Shown here: positions 9,049 to 17,321 of the stretch, piece by piece
Position numbering within the stretch: position 1 is the first letter of the stretch
How the letters are laid out: each line of letters opens with the position of its first letter
Source of the DNA: Desulfobacterales bacterium
Lineage (GTDB): Bacteria > Desulfobacterota > Desulfobacteria > Desulfobacterales > JAHEIW01
Assembly (NCBI GenBank): GCA_030066985.1
Contig: JASJAN010000015.1
Coordinates: 24,934-88,933, forward strand
DNA: 64,000 bases
Direction of reading: 5' to 3'
Notes under the pieces: model-generated
Seen by the model: only the letters and a program-made list of their open reading frames with translations
Databases searched by the model: none
Told to the model about the DNA's origin: nothing
Program-made: the position numbers and the translations under genes

Positions 9049-9101
9049 TTCAGGGAAAATGAGGACTGCGCCGGTGGCATAACCCGCCCTTCCAGGTTCA
9101 A

Positions 9102-9986
9102 CTAAGCCGGTTTAACCTGAGATATGATCTTCCAGGCTTCTTCTGCAGTTTCAACATATTGAAAAAGATCTAAATCCTTGGGAGAAATTGTGCCGGCCTC
9201 CACCAGGGCATCAAAATTGATGACGCGCTCCCAAAATTCCCTGCCAAAAAGCAGAACCGGTATGGGGGTGACTTTTTGGGTTTGGATCAACGTCATGGTC
9301 TCAAAAAGCTCATCCAGGGTTCCAAATCCTCCCGGAAAAACCGCCAAGGCACGGGCCCGCATAAGGAGATGCATTTTACGGATCGCAAAATAATGAAACT
9401 GAAAGCATAGTTCAGGCGTGATATACGCGTTGGGGGCCTGTTCAAAAGGCAGCACAATGTTCATTCCGATGCTGGGTACACCGGCCTCATGAGCGCCGCG
9501 GTTGGCGGCCTCCATGATGCCAGGCCCGCCACCGGTGATGACCACCATCTTGTCTTTGCCGGTGTTGTTGGAGATCAGACCGCCGAGTTTGCGGGCCTCG
9601 TCGTAATATTTGCTGTTGGCCGCAGCACGCCGGGCGCTTTCAAGTTTTTGTTTGAGGTCATCGTCGTTTTTATTTTTACGGTACTCGGCTTCGGCGGAAA
9701 CCAACTGGGCTTCAGCTGTTTCCGGGTCCAGTGTGCGTGCACTGCCGAAGATGACCACTGTTGATTCGATATGGTTTTCCTGCAAAATCAGCTCCGGCTT
9801 CAACAATTCCAACTGTAAGCGCACCGGACGTAACTCATCTCGCAATATAAAGTCATCATCCTGGTATGCCAGTTTATAGGAGGATGAAAGGGATTGAGGC
9901 GATTCTACATGTAGAAGTGCTGATTTGGCAGCATCTAACGCTGATATAAAAAATCGTGACTTAAGCTTCGGCTTTTTAAAAGACAT
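9102..9986 (-). CDS. LOG family protein (TIGR00730-like Rossmann fold)
   Basis: A 294-residue protein from the ATG at 9986 (AAGGAG 8 nt upstream; an in-frame GTG at 9995 is less well placed). The core contains VIFGSAR, GGGPGIMEAANRGA and FPGGFGTLDELFE, the GGxGT and PGGxGTxxE signatures of LOG proteins. Family members are nucleoside-5'-monophosphate phosphoribohydrolases; many were mislabelled lysine decarboxylases. A lysine/glutamate-rich helical insertion of ~30 residues after the first strand and an ~80-residue N-terminal extension make it longer than the usual ~190 residues. Confidence 0.85.
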   Translation of the reverse strand: MSFKKPKLKSRFFISALDAAKSALLHVESPQSLSSSYKLAYQDDDFILRDELRPVRLQLELLKPELILQENHIESTVVIFGSARTLDPETAEAQLVSAEAEYRKNKNDDDLKQKLESARRAAANSKYYDEARKLGGLISNNTGKDKMVVITGGGPGIMEAANRGAHEAGVPSIGMNIVLPFEQAPNAYITPELCFQFHYFAIRKMHLLMRARALAVFPGGFGTLDELFETMTLIQTQKVTPIPVLLFGREFWERVINFDALVEAGTISPKDLDLFQYVETAEEAWKIISQVKPA

Positions 9987-10263
9987 CGATGACACTCCTT
10001 TTCTGATTGTTAAGTGAATGCTCAGATGTTGATTTGAAAGTTGTCATGCACCGCTGTTTAATATACGATTAGTGGAAAAGCAACCCTGCATAAGATGACC
10101 CCAGGTATTTGAAAAAATGTTCGTGTGAGGCAGAAGCAGCGATGGGTGAAAGGTTTGGGCTGCTGATGACGACTAAGTTTTTGGCGTCAGGGTGCATCAG
10201 ACCTAACCAAATGTTTTTTCACACAAATTAAAAAGCAGACAACAGAGGAGATGGTCCACCACG

Positions 10264-10764
10264 ATGTTTCTGATGAGCGACATAATTGATTTGGCCATAC
10301 AAATTGAGAAAAATGCGGAAAGCATCTATCGAAATGCCCTGTCTAAAATATCAAACCCGGCTTTGGTTTCGGTACTGGATTGGCTCATCGATGAGGAAGT
10401 CGCCCATGCCGCCTGGTTTCGGCAGTTGAAGAATAGCACCGGTACCCAGATCAAAGACCCGGCGGTCGAAGCGATGGGAAAATCCCTGCTCAGTGAGGTG
10501 CTGGGCAAACAAAGTTTTTCGCTCAAAGAAGCCGATTTCAGTGAGATTGAGCGGCTGGCGGATTTACTTTTGCTGGCGATTGAATTTGAAGAGGACAAGG
10601 TCTTATTCTACAAAATGTTAAAACCTTTTATTTCCAATTCTGAAACCCTTGATTTCCTTGAAAAAATTATTAGTGAAGAAAATTACCACATTCAGGAATT
10701 AAAGAAATTGGTGGATCGTCATACAGAAAATGGCACGATAATATCTGGAAACGAATCTAGATAA
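10264..10764 (+). CDS. Ferritin-like/rubrerythrin-family diiron protein
   Basis: A 166-residue all-helical protein. Four carboxylate/His helices are visible: EKNAESIYR, DEEVAHAAWF (ExxH), EFEEDKVLFY and EENYHIQEL (ExxH), which is the rubrerythrin-type diiron pattern. There is no rubredoxin domain. Such proteins help anaerobes detoxify peroxide or store iron, though the exact role here is unknown. It starts at the ATG at 10264 behind GAGGAG. It appears monocistronic. Confidence 0.8.
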   Translation: MFLMSDIIDLAIQIEKNAESIYRNALSKISNPALVSVLDWLIDEEVAHAAWFRQLKNSTGTQIKDPAVEAMGKSLLSEVLGKQSFSLKEADFSEIERLADLLLLAIEFEEDKVLFYKMLKPFISNSETLDFLEKIISEENYHIQELKKLVDRHTENGTIISGNESR

Positions 10765-10925
10765 ATCTAAAAAAAAGCCTCACGCAATCCCGCCCGCCTC
10801 GCCTGAGCGGCTCGCGATGGCGGGCGTGGGTCGCAAAGGCGCAAGGAAATAAAAATTATAAATTAACTTATAGTTGTTGGTATTTGATTACCCATAAACG
10901 GGTTATTGGTGGACGGACTCAACCC

Positions 10926-10955
10926 AAAATGCCGTTTATTGAGAAGCGGCATTTT
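10926..10955 (-). terminator. Hairpin terminator after the flagellar rod-like gene
   Basis: A perfect 9-bp stem, AAAATGCCG with CGGCATTTT, encloses a 12-nt loop. On the minus strand it begins at the stop codon of the gene at 10955-11308 and ends in a short T run, as expected for an intrinsic terminator. Confidence 0.65.
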
Positions 10956-11308
10956 CAACCGACGATATCCAGCAAGGAGCCCAGCATCTCTTCCTGGGTG
11001 TCGATTGTTTTTAAATTCGCCTGATAGGCGCGTTTGGTAAGCATTAAATCCGGAATCTCTTCCGCCAGGTTGACATTGGAGGTCTCTTTTTCAACTTTTT
11101 CCCCGTTTTCAATAGCATCGTACCGCAGGCCCGGGCTTTCGTCCTTTTTGATATTCACCCGAACGCCCCCATTGACATCTTCATGCAAGTAGGCGCGATT
11201 ACGCTTGAATCCATCTGTGTTGACGTTGGCAATGTTGTCGGCTGTAACCCCCAGTTTCGTAACAAATGCTCTTAAAGCGGATATGGTGCTGTTCACTGCT
11301 GAAATCAT
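10955..11308 (-). CDS. Minimal flagellar basal-body rod-like protein
   Basis: A 117-residue protein from the ATG at 11308 (GGGG site). The N-terminus ALRAFVTKLGVTADNIANV followed by NTDGFKR is the flagellar rod/hook N-terminal motif, and the end EIPDLMLTKRAYQANLKTI plus the following helix is the matching C-terminal motif. FlgC, FlgF, FlgG and FlgE have these two helices around a large middle; here the middle is only about 40 residues. No other flagellar gene is in the window. It could be a stand-alone axial-type protein; its function is unknown. Confidence 0.7.
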   Translation of the reverse strand: MISAVNSTISALRAFVTKLGVTADNIANVNTDGFKRNRAYLHEDVNGGVRVNIKKDESPGLRYDAIENGEKVEKETSNVNLAEEIPDLMLTKRAYQANLKTIDTQEEMLGSLLDIVG

Positions 11309-11815
11309 TTGCCCCCCAAGGTCGCTGAAATGGTTGCCGTTCTGTAAAAAAATTAAAACTTCCCTAAATGCCGTTATTCCAACCGGAACATACTCCATCA
11401 AGTATAGTTGTGAGAGCCCGAATAAGAAGATGCACGTACATCTGGGAAGTTTTAAACTATTTTCATTTTTCCAATTATAAATACAATAATTGTGCCAAAA
11501 CTGCTTATTGCATATTATATAATTATATTAGTATTTTATTATATATACCGGTAGAATAAAATGGTTAAAAATGACAATTATCGTCAATTATTTTGCCCTA
11601 AAATGTCAATCTGCCAGCTACAGCCTTGCTGCCTGCAGTCAGAACGCTAAATGACACTGGTTGGCGGCAGAAATTGCCGGTTAACGTTCATGCGGGTCTT
11701 CTTTGATGGGGATGTTTGCCTTAGGAAAATCAAGCCAAATGCGAATGGCAGCGGTGACGCATTAATCGAAAAGGGCGGCGATAGGAGATCTTGTAGCAGG
11801 TTATTTCAGGTGGCC
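11309..11815. other. Intergenic region without supported gene
   Basis: About 500 bp, A+T-rich around 11480-11590, holding the presumed promoter of the rod-like gene. A plus-strand frame at 11651-11977 lacks family likeness and overlaps the membrane-protein gene on the other strand, so I do not call it. Confidence 0.5.
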
Positions 11816-12091
11816 TTATCTGAATACAAAAGGAGGGGTATCATCATCGAGGGTGACATGCTTTTTCGCCCGGTTGGGTGGTTTGAGATCCTTTTTCTTA
11901 CGCGGCCGGTCCCGACCGGCGAACAATCCGGACAAGATGTAAAACGAAACGCGGTAAAACAGTCGCCAAAGCTGTAATACCAAATAAAACAGGCCCATAC
12001 CGAGGGCTACCTGCACAAATGTCGGTTGGGCGGAGGTCCAGATACTAAATGCCTTCCATGCTTCTACCAGCCAATTTAAGGTAAGGTCCAT
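11816..12091 (-). CDS. Small unknown membrane protein
   Basis: A 91-residue protein. A hydrophobic segment at about residues 26-55 (VALGMGLFYLVLQLW and nearby) could cross the membrane once or twice. The tail is basic (RPRKKK) and would lie in the cytoplasm. I do not recognise the family. Its ATG at 12091 is preceded by GGAAAG. It overlaps by 16 bp the weakly supported frame at 12076-12363, which would place the two in one transcript. Confidence 0.55.
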   Translation of the reverse strand: MDLTLNWLVEAWKAFSIWTSAQPTFVQVALGMGLFYLVLQLWRLFYRVSFYILSGLFAGRDRPRKKKDLKPPNRAKKHVTLDDDTPPFVFR

Positions 12092-12363
12092 GGTATCAAT
12101 CTTTCCAGCTTCGTTTCCTGATATCCTCGTCCTGTCTCAATGTCAAGAAAACAATCATCGGCCTTTGCGGTCAAAATTTTGACAGAACACAAGGTGTTTC
12201 CATTGCAACCCATCTGGTATCCGACCTGGGTGCCCGCAGGCCAGGGGTTTTTGAAGATTGCATTGCCGTATTTAATTGGCATGAAAGTTGAATAATACGT
12301 TGGATAGTTCGCAGTGGTGCTTAGGCAGTATAAAACCCTGCGGCATCCGTCCCAAAGCGTCAC
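12076..12363 (-). CDS. Putative small unknown protein (weak)
   Basis: A 95-codon frame opening with GTG at 12363; an AAGGAGG box lies upstream but about 15 nt too far for a good site. There is a Cys pair in GCNGNTLC and no recognisable domain. It is listed because it overlaps the next gene by 16 bp in operon fashion and fills an otherwise empty stretch. It may be non-coding. Confidence 0.3.
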   Translation of the reverse strand: MTLWDGCRRVLYCLSTTANYPTYYSTFMPIKYGNAIFKNPWPAGTQVGYQMGCNGNTLCSVKILTAKADDCFLDIETGRGYQETKLERLIPWTLP

Positions 12364-12390
12364 ATACTGAGGGACGCTCCTCCTTTATAT

Positions 12391-12419
12391 GCCCCCGGGG
12401 CTTAGCTCACCCCGGGGGC
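12391..12419. terminator. GC-rich hairpin, possible terminator or repeat
   Basis: A perfect 10-bp stem, GCCCCCGGGG with CCCCGGGGGC, encloses a 9-nt loop. It lies between a minus-strand frame and the plus-strand small gene at 12477. It lacks a T tract, so it may be a structured leader or repeat rather than a terminator. Confidence 0.45.
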
Positions 12420-12476
12420 TGCATCGGATGTGCGAGATGAAAGTTACAGCCCCAGTGGCGAAAGGATGAAGCAATC

Positions 12477-12668
12477 ATGATTTGTGTAGTAGAGTATGGC
12501 AAACACATCGGAACCCTTCGAAACCTGTTTTCCGACAAGCAGCAGGCCCTGGCTTTTGCCCAACGAATAATTGCCCTTTCCGATGGTGAATACCGCAGTA
12601 TCGGGCCACATCAGTGGTATTGCCAGGAAAAAAAAGAGTATGTCAAAATAGAAGCCATGCGGAATTGA
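12477..12668 (+). CDS. Small unknown protein
   Basis: A 63-residue protein with ATG at 12477 behind AAAGGA. It is soluble, with an alternating pattern (QQALAFAQRIIAL, then IGPHQWYC). I do not recognise it. A strong terminator hairpin at 12794-12826 on the same strand supports a real transcript ending here. Confidence 0.5.
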   Translation: MICVVEYGKHIGTLRNLFSDKQQALAFAQRIIALSDGEYRSIGPHQWYCQEKKEYVKIEAMRN

Positions 12669-12793
12669 CATCCGATCAGGATCTCAAAAGAGGTGCTGTC
12701 TAAAAATTCAAGGTAAAGTTTTATAAAATAATACCGATAATTAAAACAACAGTGTGCAGGCGGGCACGCTGTTTGATATAATTCCTTAGGGAG

Positions 12794-12826
12794 GGGGCGG
12801 CTCATGGTGAGCCGCCCCTACTTTTT
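12794..12826 (+). terminator. Strong intrinsic terminator
   Basis: An 11-bp perfect stem (12794-12804 with 12808-12818) with a 3-nt loop is followed by TACTTTTTT. It probably ends the transcript of the small gene at 12477-12668. The remaining 12669-13019 shows no gene. Similar GGGGCGGCTCA palindromes also occur as dispersed repeats in many bacteria. Confidence 0.7.
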
Positions 12827-13019
12827 TGGCGTGTGGTTTGTTTGACTACACCGGTTGGACGTCACCTCATTAATTTGGCGTAGAGGTACCCGCCTTTATT
12901 ATCTTTCCTTTGCTGCTGTTGACCCCCCTGAATTTGCGCCCTATACTTATACCGTTCGACATTGATTGGCGAAACCAGTTGTTTTTTTGGCTCTTAACAG
13001 CAGCGCAGATAGGTAAAGT

Positions 13020-13436
13020 ATGTATAAATTCAACAAAATTATCAGTATCTTAGCCTCCATATTGACATTTTTCATCGTTTACGGGTCGCCGGTTCAGGCA
13101 GCTGCGATCGAGGTGCCGCGAATTTCAAATCACGCGGCCAAACAGATGGTTGACGACCCGGCTGTAATTTTCATCGATGTCCGCTCAGCAAAGTCGTATT
13201 GGCGGAGCACCTCGAAAATAACCCGTGCGGTGCGTGAAGATCCCAACGCTGTGATCCAATGGACAGCTAAATATACCAAAGATAAGACCCTCATATTTTA
13301 TTGTACCTGAAAAAATGAAAGAACCAGTGCCCGGGCGGCGCGTCATTTCATTGAAAATGGCTACCCAAAGGTTTACGCCCTCAAAGGCGGCTGGGCCGCC
13401 TGGAAAAAGGCCGGCTATCCAATTCAAAAAAAATAG
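13020..13436 (+). CDS. Exported rhodanese-like protein with in-frame TGA (probable selenoprotein)
   Basis: Read through TGA at 13308-13310, the frame gives 138 residues ending at TAG 13434. Residues 1-28 are a signal peptide (ISILASILTFFIVYGSPVQA). A rhodanese domain follows: VIFIDVRSAKSYW, LIFYCT, then (TGA) KNERTSARAARHF and VYALKGGWAAWKKAGYP. The TGA falls in the active-site loop, two codons after Cys95, where CxC-type rhodaneses have a second thiol. Downstream homology continues in the same frame with no indel. A hairpin foldable at 13314-13352 sits where a bacterial SECIS would be. Likely role: periplasmic persulfide or selenium/sulfur transfer. The alternative is a nonsense mutation. 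Confidence 0.75.
13314..13352 (+). promoter_or_regulatory. Candidate bacterial SECIS hairpin
   Basis: Folded by hand: a lower stem AATGAAA (13314-13320) with TTTCATT (13346-13352), and an upper stem GTGCC (13327-13331) with GGCGC (13337-13341), closing a 5-nt loop. The apical loop starts 22 nt after the TGA, within the distance expected for SelB recognition. Internal bulges separate the stems. No energy calculation was made. Confidence 0.45.
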
Positions 13437-13541
13437 CACCGCCAATAGACTTTAGCCTTGCAAGATACCTTTTTAGTATTTATGATAGTTAATTCAAGGT
13501 ATTATAAACTTAATCAAAAATTGAGTTTGAGAGATAGCCCC

Positions 13542-13742
13542 ATGAGCGGTGTAGATAACCTGATTGCTTATATCGATAACGGCGGCACCCGCTCCGGTTC
13601 GGAACGGCGACACGCTTCCAAAACGGCGCATCTGCCCGACAGAAGAATCCAGTACGATCGCAGAAGCGGCGCCGATCGTAGAAGGATTCTCAACAAAAAA
13701 AGGAAAATGGGAAAAGAGCGCCGGACGACGTTTTACGATTAA
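13542..13742 (+). CDS. Small basic protein with RRxGxDRR motifs
   Basis: A 66-residue protein if started at the ATG at 13542. The C-terminal half is Arg-rich, with SERRHAS, PDRRIQYDRRSGADRRR and GKERRTTFYD. Such DRRxGxDRR strings are common in short proteins and linkers of delta-proteobacteria, sometimes beside PilZ domains, but no domain is present here. Its role is unknown; nucleic-acid or polyanion binding would be guesswork. Confidence 0.5.
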   Translation: MSGVDNLIAYIDNGGTRSGSERRHASKTAHLPDRRIQYDRRSGADRRRILNKKRKMGKERRTTFYD

Positions 13743-14272
13743 AGATTTGATTGAAATACAATCCACATTAACATTACCCAAAGTTAAACTGCTGCACCCC
13801 ATTTTAGATATCTGAATGAACATGCCCGGGATATAGATCAGGCTGCTGCCGAGCAGCTAAGCAAGGATCGATTGAACGTCTGTAACTTCCCTTTCACAAA
13901 TGTCTCTTCACAATAGCCGGTCATGATATTGCTGCATGCTAAAACCGGTTATGATTGCCCTCTATTTGTATTTTCTGACAAATGAATTCGTTTTAATCAT
14001 TTCATATCAAATGTTTAGGGTGCGGCATCATTCTACCGCAGCATCTTATGCGATGCACAGATGTCAACGGTTTGGCGTCTTAAAGCGTCTTTTGATTCAG
14101 GTCAATCATTTGGATGGGATATCGATGATATATGGTGCAAAAGGCGCTTACCGACTACGGTGGTGTCCGAACGTAACCATTCGATTTAGTGACGATATAC
14201 GAAAAGCAAGCAGCAGTTGCATTGAATGCCGTTCAATAGCTCAAACGAAATCTGCCGGGGTTGATAAAGATA
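13743..14272. other. Intergenic region without supported gene
   Basis: About 530 bp. Open frames here (for example 13936-14295) have no ribosome site, no family likeness and skewed composition. I see no strong hairpin or repeat. Confidence 0.45.
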
Positions 14273-14545
14273 ATGAAAAAATGCTTACCACATGAAAAAA
14301 AGAATTGTCTACTGCACGAGGATAAACCCGATCTTCGACTGGTCAGGACGAATTATTGCGTGCCGGGGGTCATGTCGCGCTGCAGTGCCGGTGAAATCTG
14401 GCATGACCAGAAGAGATGCAAATTTGCCGATAAATCGACGGTCCAAAATCGTTGTATGTATTATATTGAAACCATCGGCGGCCATTGCGATTGTGTTGAT
14501 GCGCAGCGGGAAATGAAAAATATTGCCGATAAAGGGAGGGGCTAA
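14273..14545 (+). CDS. Small cysteine-rich protein
   Basis: A 90-residue protein from the ATG at 14273 (weak ribosome site; TTG at 14261 is an alternative). It carries nine Cys, the densest part being RCSAGEIWHDQKRC and NRCMYYIETIGGHCDC. No signal peptide is evident. The spacing resembles small Cys-rich proteins of sulfate reducers whose function is unknown; metal or cluster binding is possible. A clear terminator follows at 14593. Confidence 0.45.
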   Translation: MKKCLPHEKKNCLLHEDKPDLRLVRTNYCVPGVMSRCSAGEIWHDQKRCKFADKSTVQNRCMYYIETIGGHCDCVDAQREMKNIADKGRG

Positions 14546-14592
14546 ACCAAAAGGATTCAACAGCGAGCTGTGGCACCATCGAGATGCATTAA

Positions 14593-14632
14593 AAAACCCC
14601 CGAGCAGCCCTCACACTACCCGGGGGAGTTTT
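14593..14632. terminator. Intrinsic terminator
   Basis: CCCCCG (14597-14602) pairs with CGGGGG (14621-14626), flanked by an A run and a T run, so it can work on both strands. It would end the transcript of the Cys-rich gene at 14273-14545. Confidence 0.6.
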
Positions 14633-15236
14633 AATTTTGGCCATAGTGAAACATTGTATAACCTGATTTCAACGCGTATAAAATGTACGATGCCCAGTCG
14701 CCATCCACTATGACCAATGTGGGCAAGATCCAAAATGGATCTTGCCCTGCCTGCCCTCAAATGATTATTACCAATGGCCAGCAACAATCATTGACATGCT
14801 GGTATGACTCTATCACAATATATTGATAAATGTCAAGAAAAAATACCATATATGGTATATTCGCACATTTATCAGTCGCAATCGATAGCACTGAATCCAG
14901 GTTCAAGCCGTAAAGATTCACCAAAACTGTTGGCGAAATTTGCAGAAATAATTCAATATGGGCTTTAATCTGATTATTTTATGCTTATTGTTGTTCTCTA
15001 AACTCATTTAATTCGTCTAAAGAGCAAAATTATCGAAGAAAACGGGCATTTTACTAGCGGCGATCGATATCCCCGCAGAAGTACGAAATCGTAAGGTTTG
15101 TATGGCAGCTGCGACTTAGGGAAAAGTTTTCACTAGATCAAGGCTTTCTGATGGCTTGCAGGCCATCGGGTGACACCTGATAACGATGGCTGCCTGCCGC
15201 TGAGTTTTGTGCATACACCAAATAAATGAAAAACCA
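14633..15236. other. Intergenic region with one perfect hairpin
   Basis: No gene is supported. Bases 14721-14747 form an 11-bp perfect stem (GGGCAAGATCC with GGATCTTGCCC) around a 5-nt loop. A TACCATATATGGTA palindrome lies at about 14848 and could be an operator. The 3' part should hold the promoter of the protease gene. Confidence 0.45.
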
Positions 15237-16679
15237 ATGAGATCTAAAATACAAACATGTTTGATCGCTGTCTTGCTGCTAGCCACGACAACGGTCACTG
15301 TGGCAGCAGCCAATTTGACCGATTTGGTGAAGACCATCCAGCCCGCAGTGGCCACGGTAGTCGCATATGATGTGAACAACAATGTCGCCAATATCGGTAC
15401 TGGTTTCTTTGTAAACAAATACGGGCATTTAATAACCAACCACCATGTGCTTATCGGAAGATTCAGCGCGGAGATCAGAACCGCTGATGGCGGCATCTAT
15501 CGCATCAGAACGATTGTGGCCGAGAACCAAGACACCGATTTGATTAAGGTAAGTGTCGATATCCCCCAGGATAAAGTTCGCTGGTTAAAGCTGAGCGATG
15601 AGGTGCCTCCCGTGGCCCAGCGCGTGGTGGTCGTGGGCAGCCCGATGGGACTGGAGCAAACTGTCAGTGACGGGATTATATCCTCGGTGCGTGAAATACC
15701 CGGTCTGGGAACTTTCTTTCAGATGTCGGCTCCCATATCCCCCGGTTCAAGCGGCAGCCCGGTGGTCAACATGCAAGGCAAGGTGGTGGGCGTAGCCAGT
15801 TTTCAATTTTTAAGGGGCCAGAACCTTAATTTTGCTGTGTCGAGCAGATCGATCAAAGACCTCAAAATTAAAACAACCGCGCAATCTCTGTCAGAATGGA
15901 CTTTCGGTCGCAGCAAACAAAAACCGCGCTTGGCGGCGGAACTGTGCCGCAAAGGGTATAGCCTTTCGATAAACGGGCAAGAACAACAGGCCTTGCAGTA
16001 TTTTAAACTGGCCGCCGAAAATGATCCCGGCAGCACCGCCGCCTGGTACGGTCTCGGATACTGTTATGCCGGAAAAAATTCGTACACAGAAGCCATCGCG
16101 GCCTACAAGCAGGCCATTCAGACAAACCCGGCCAATGAGGTTTCCCATTATCATCTGGGAAATTACTACAGCAAAATCGGTCGCTACAATGAGGCCATTG
16201 AATCCCTGCAGCAGGTGGTCACATTAAATCCGAAATTCGAAGCTGCCTATTTTAATCTCGGCATTATTTACAACAAAATGGGCCGGTACAATGAAGGGCG
16301 CGAAGCCTTTGAGAGAGTCGTCATCATTAATCCACAAGCACAAAATGCTTATTATAATATAGGGGTGACCTATACCAAACAGGGCCAATACGCGTTGGCC
16401 GTCCTGGCCTATCAAAAGGCCATTGAAATTCATCCTGAATTTCCGGAGGCCATATTCAACCTGGGTGTTATACATGGCGAACTCGGCAACGCCAGAGACG
16501 AAATGCAGGCCTATCAAAAGGTCATTCGGATTAATCCGGATTTTGCCCCCGCCCATTTTGCCATGGGGCAAGCCTATTTACAGCAGGGAGACAAAGCCGC
16601 TGCGCTGGATCAGTATAAAATCCTAAAAAATTTGGATGACGAACTTGCGGAAAAACTATTTAAAAAAATCTACCATTAG
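15237..16679 (+). CDS. Exported trypsin-like serine protease with TPR repeats
   Basis: A 480-residue protein (ATG at 15237; signal peptide LIAVLLLATTTVTVAAA). The N-terminal half is a DegP/HtrA-type protease: TNHHV with catalytic His70, DTDLIKV with Asp101 and SPGSSGSPV with Ser172. No PDZ domain follows; instead residues ~215-470 form about seven TPR repeats (AAWYGLGYCY, EVSHYHLGNYY, EAAYFNLGIIY and so on). TPRs probably present substrates or partners in the periplasm. It is 10 bp upstream of a thioesterase gene, so the two may be co-transcribed. Confidence 0.88.
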   Translation: MRSKIQTCLIAVLLLATTTVTVAAANLTDLVKTIQPAVATVVAYDVNNNVANIGTGFFVNKYGHLITNHHVLIGRFSAEIRTADGGIYRIRTIVAENQDTDLIKVSVDIPQDKVRWLKLSDEVPPVAQRVVVVGSPMGLEQTVSDGIISSVREIPGLGTFFQMSAPISPGSSGSPVVNMQGKVVGVASFQFLRGQNLNFAVSSRSIKDLKIKTTAQSLSEWTFGRSKQKPRLAAELCRKGYSLSINGQEQQALQYFKLAAENDPGSTAAWYGLGYCYAGKNSYTEAIAAYKQAIQTNPANEVSHYHLGNYYSKIGRYNEAIESLQQVVTLNPKFEAAYFNLGIIYNKMGRYNEGREAFERVVIINPQAQNAYYNIGVTYTKQGQYALAVLAYQKAIEIHPEFPEAIFNLGVIHGELGNARDEMQAYQKVIRINPDFAPAHFAMGQAYLQQGDKAAALDQYKILKNLDDELAEKLFKKIYH

Positions 16680-16689
16680 CCTGATCTGA

Positions 16690-17193
16690 ATGGATCCCCA
16701 AAAAACCGCCTATAAAAAGCTGCCCAACAATCGTGATCATAACTGTTTTGGTTGCAGCCAGACCAATCCTTCCGGTTTGCAAATGGCCTTTTGGGCTGAT
16801 GAGAATACCGTCACATCAAATGTCACCGTTCCCCAACACCTGTGCGGCTGGAACAATCTGGTCCATGGGGGTGTCCTGAGCACGATTCTAGATGAAATCA
16901 TGAGCTGGGCCACGATCCATTTGCTCAAACAGATCCCCATGACCAAGTCAATATCGATAGATTTTATCAAACCGGTGTTTGTCGGCAACCCGCTGAAAGT
17001 TGAGGGTCGTGTACTGAAAAAAATCGACCGGCGCGAAGCCTTAATGGAGGGGACCATTCTAAACGCGGACGATGTTTGCTGTGCCCGGGCCACCGGAACT
17101 TTTGCCATCTTTTCACCGGCGGTGGCCGAACGACTCCAAATTACAGATAGCGAATCGCTGAAATGGTTTGAGCAGGTGTTTAAGCTCAAGTAA
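16690..17193 (+). CDS. PaaI-type hotdog thioesterase
   Basis: A 167-residue protein. It opens with NCFGCSQTNPSGLQ and includes GWNNLVHGGVLSTILDEIMSW, the HGG helix of the PaaI/4HBT acyl-CoA thioesterase superfamily, with the Asp/Glu of LDE as likely catalytic acid. It hydrolyses acyl-CoA thioesters; chain specificity is unknown. The start 10 bp after the protease stop suggests translation coupling, although the functions are not obviously linked. Confidence 0.85.
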   Translation: MDPQKTAYKKLPNNRDHNCFGCSQTNPSGLQMAFWADENTVTSNVTVPQHLCGWNNLVHGGVLSTILDEIMSWATIHLLKQIPMTKSISIDFIKPVFVGNPLKVEGRVLKKIDRREALMEGTILNADDVCCARATGTFAIFSPAVAERLQITDSESLKWFEQVFKLK

Positions 17194-17321
17194 GGTTCTG
17201 GGTTCAGGGTTCACAGGTTCCGGACACAGCTACTGGCGGCTGGCCTTTTGTCTGAAAGTCAGCCAGAAACAAGTAGCGCGCAGCAAGGAGCAAAAAGGGC
17301 TAAAACCTTATTTAGTTGAGA

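Noticed and set aside
11651..11977. 108-codon plus-strand frame
   Set aside because: It overlaps the membrane-protein gene on the other strand and has no start signal or family pattern.
13308..13310. TGA as an ordinary nonsense mutation ending a 96-residue rhodanese fragment
   Set aside because: The sequence after TGA stays in frame and keeps rhodanese conservation to a normal C-terminus, and the position is a redox site, so Sec is more likely; nonsense mutation remains the alternative.
13936..14295. 119-codon frame upstream of the Cys-rich gene
   Set aside because: No ribosome site, no domain likeness, and it overlaps the better supported small gene.
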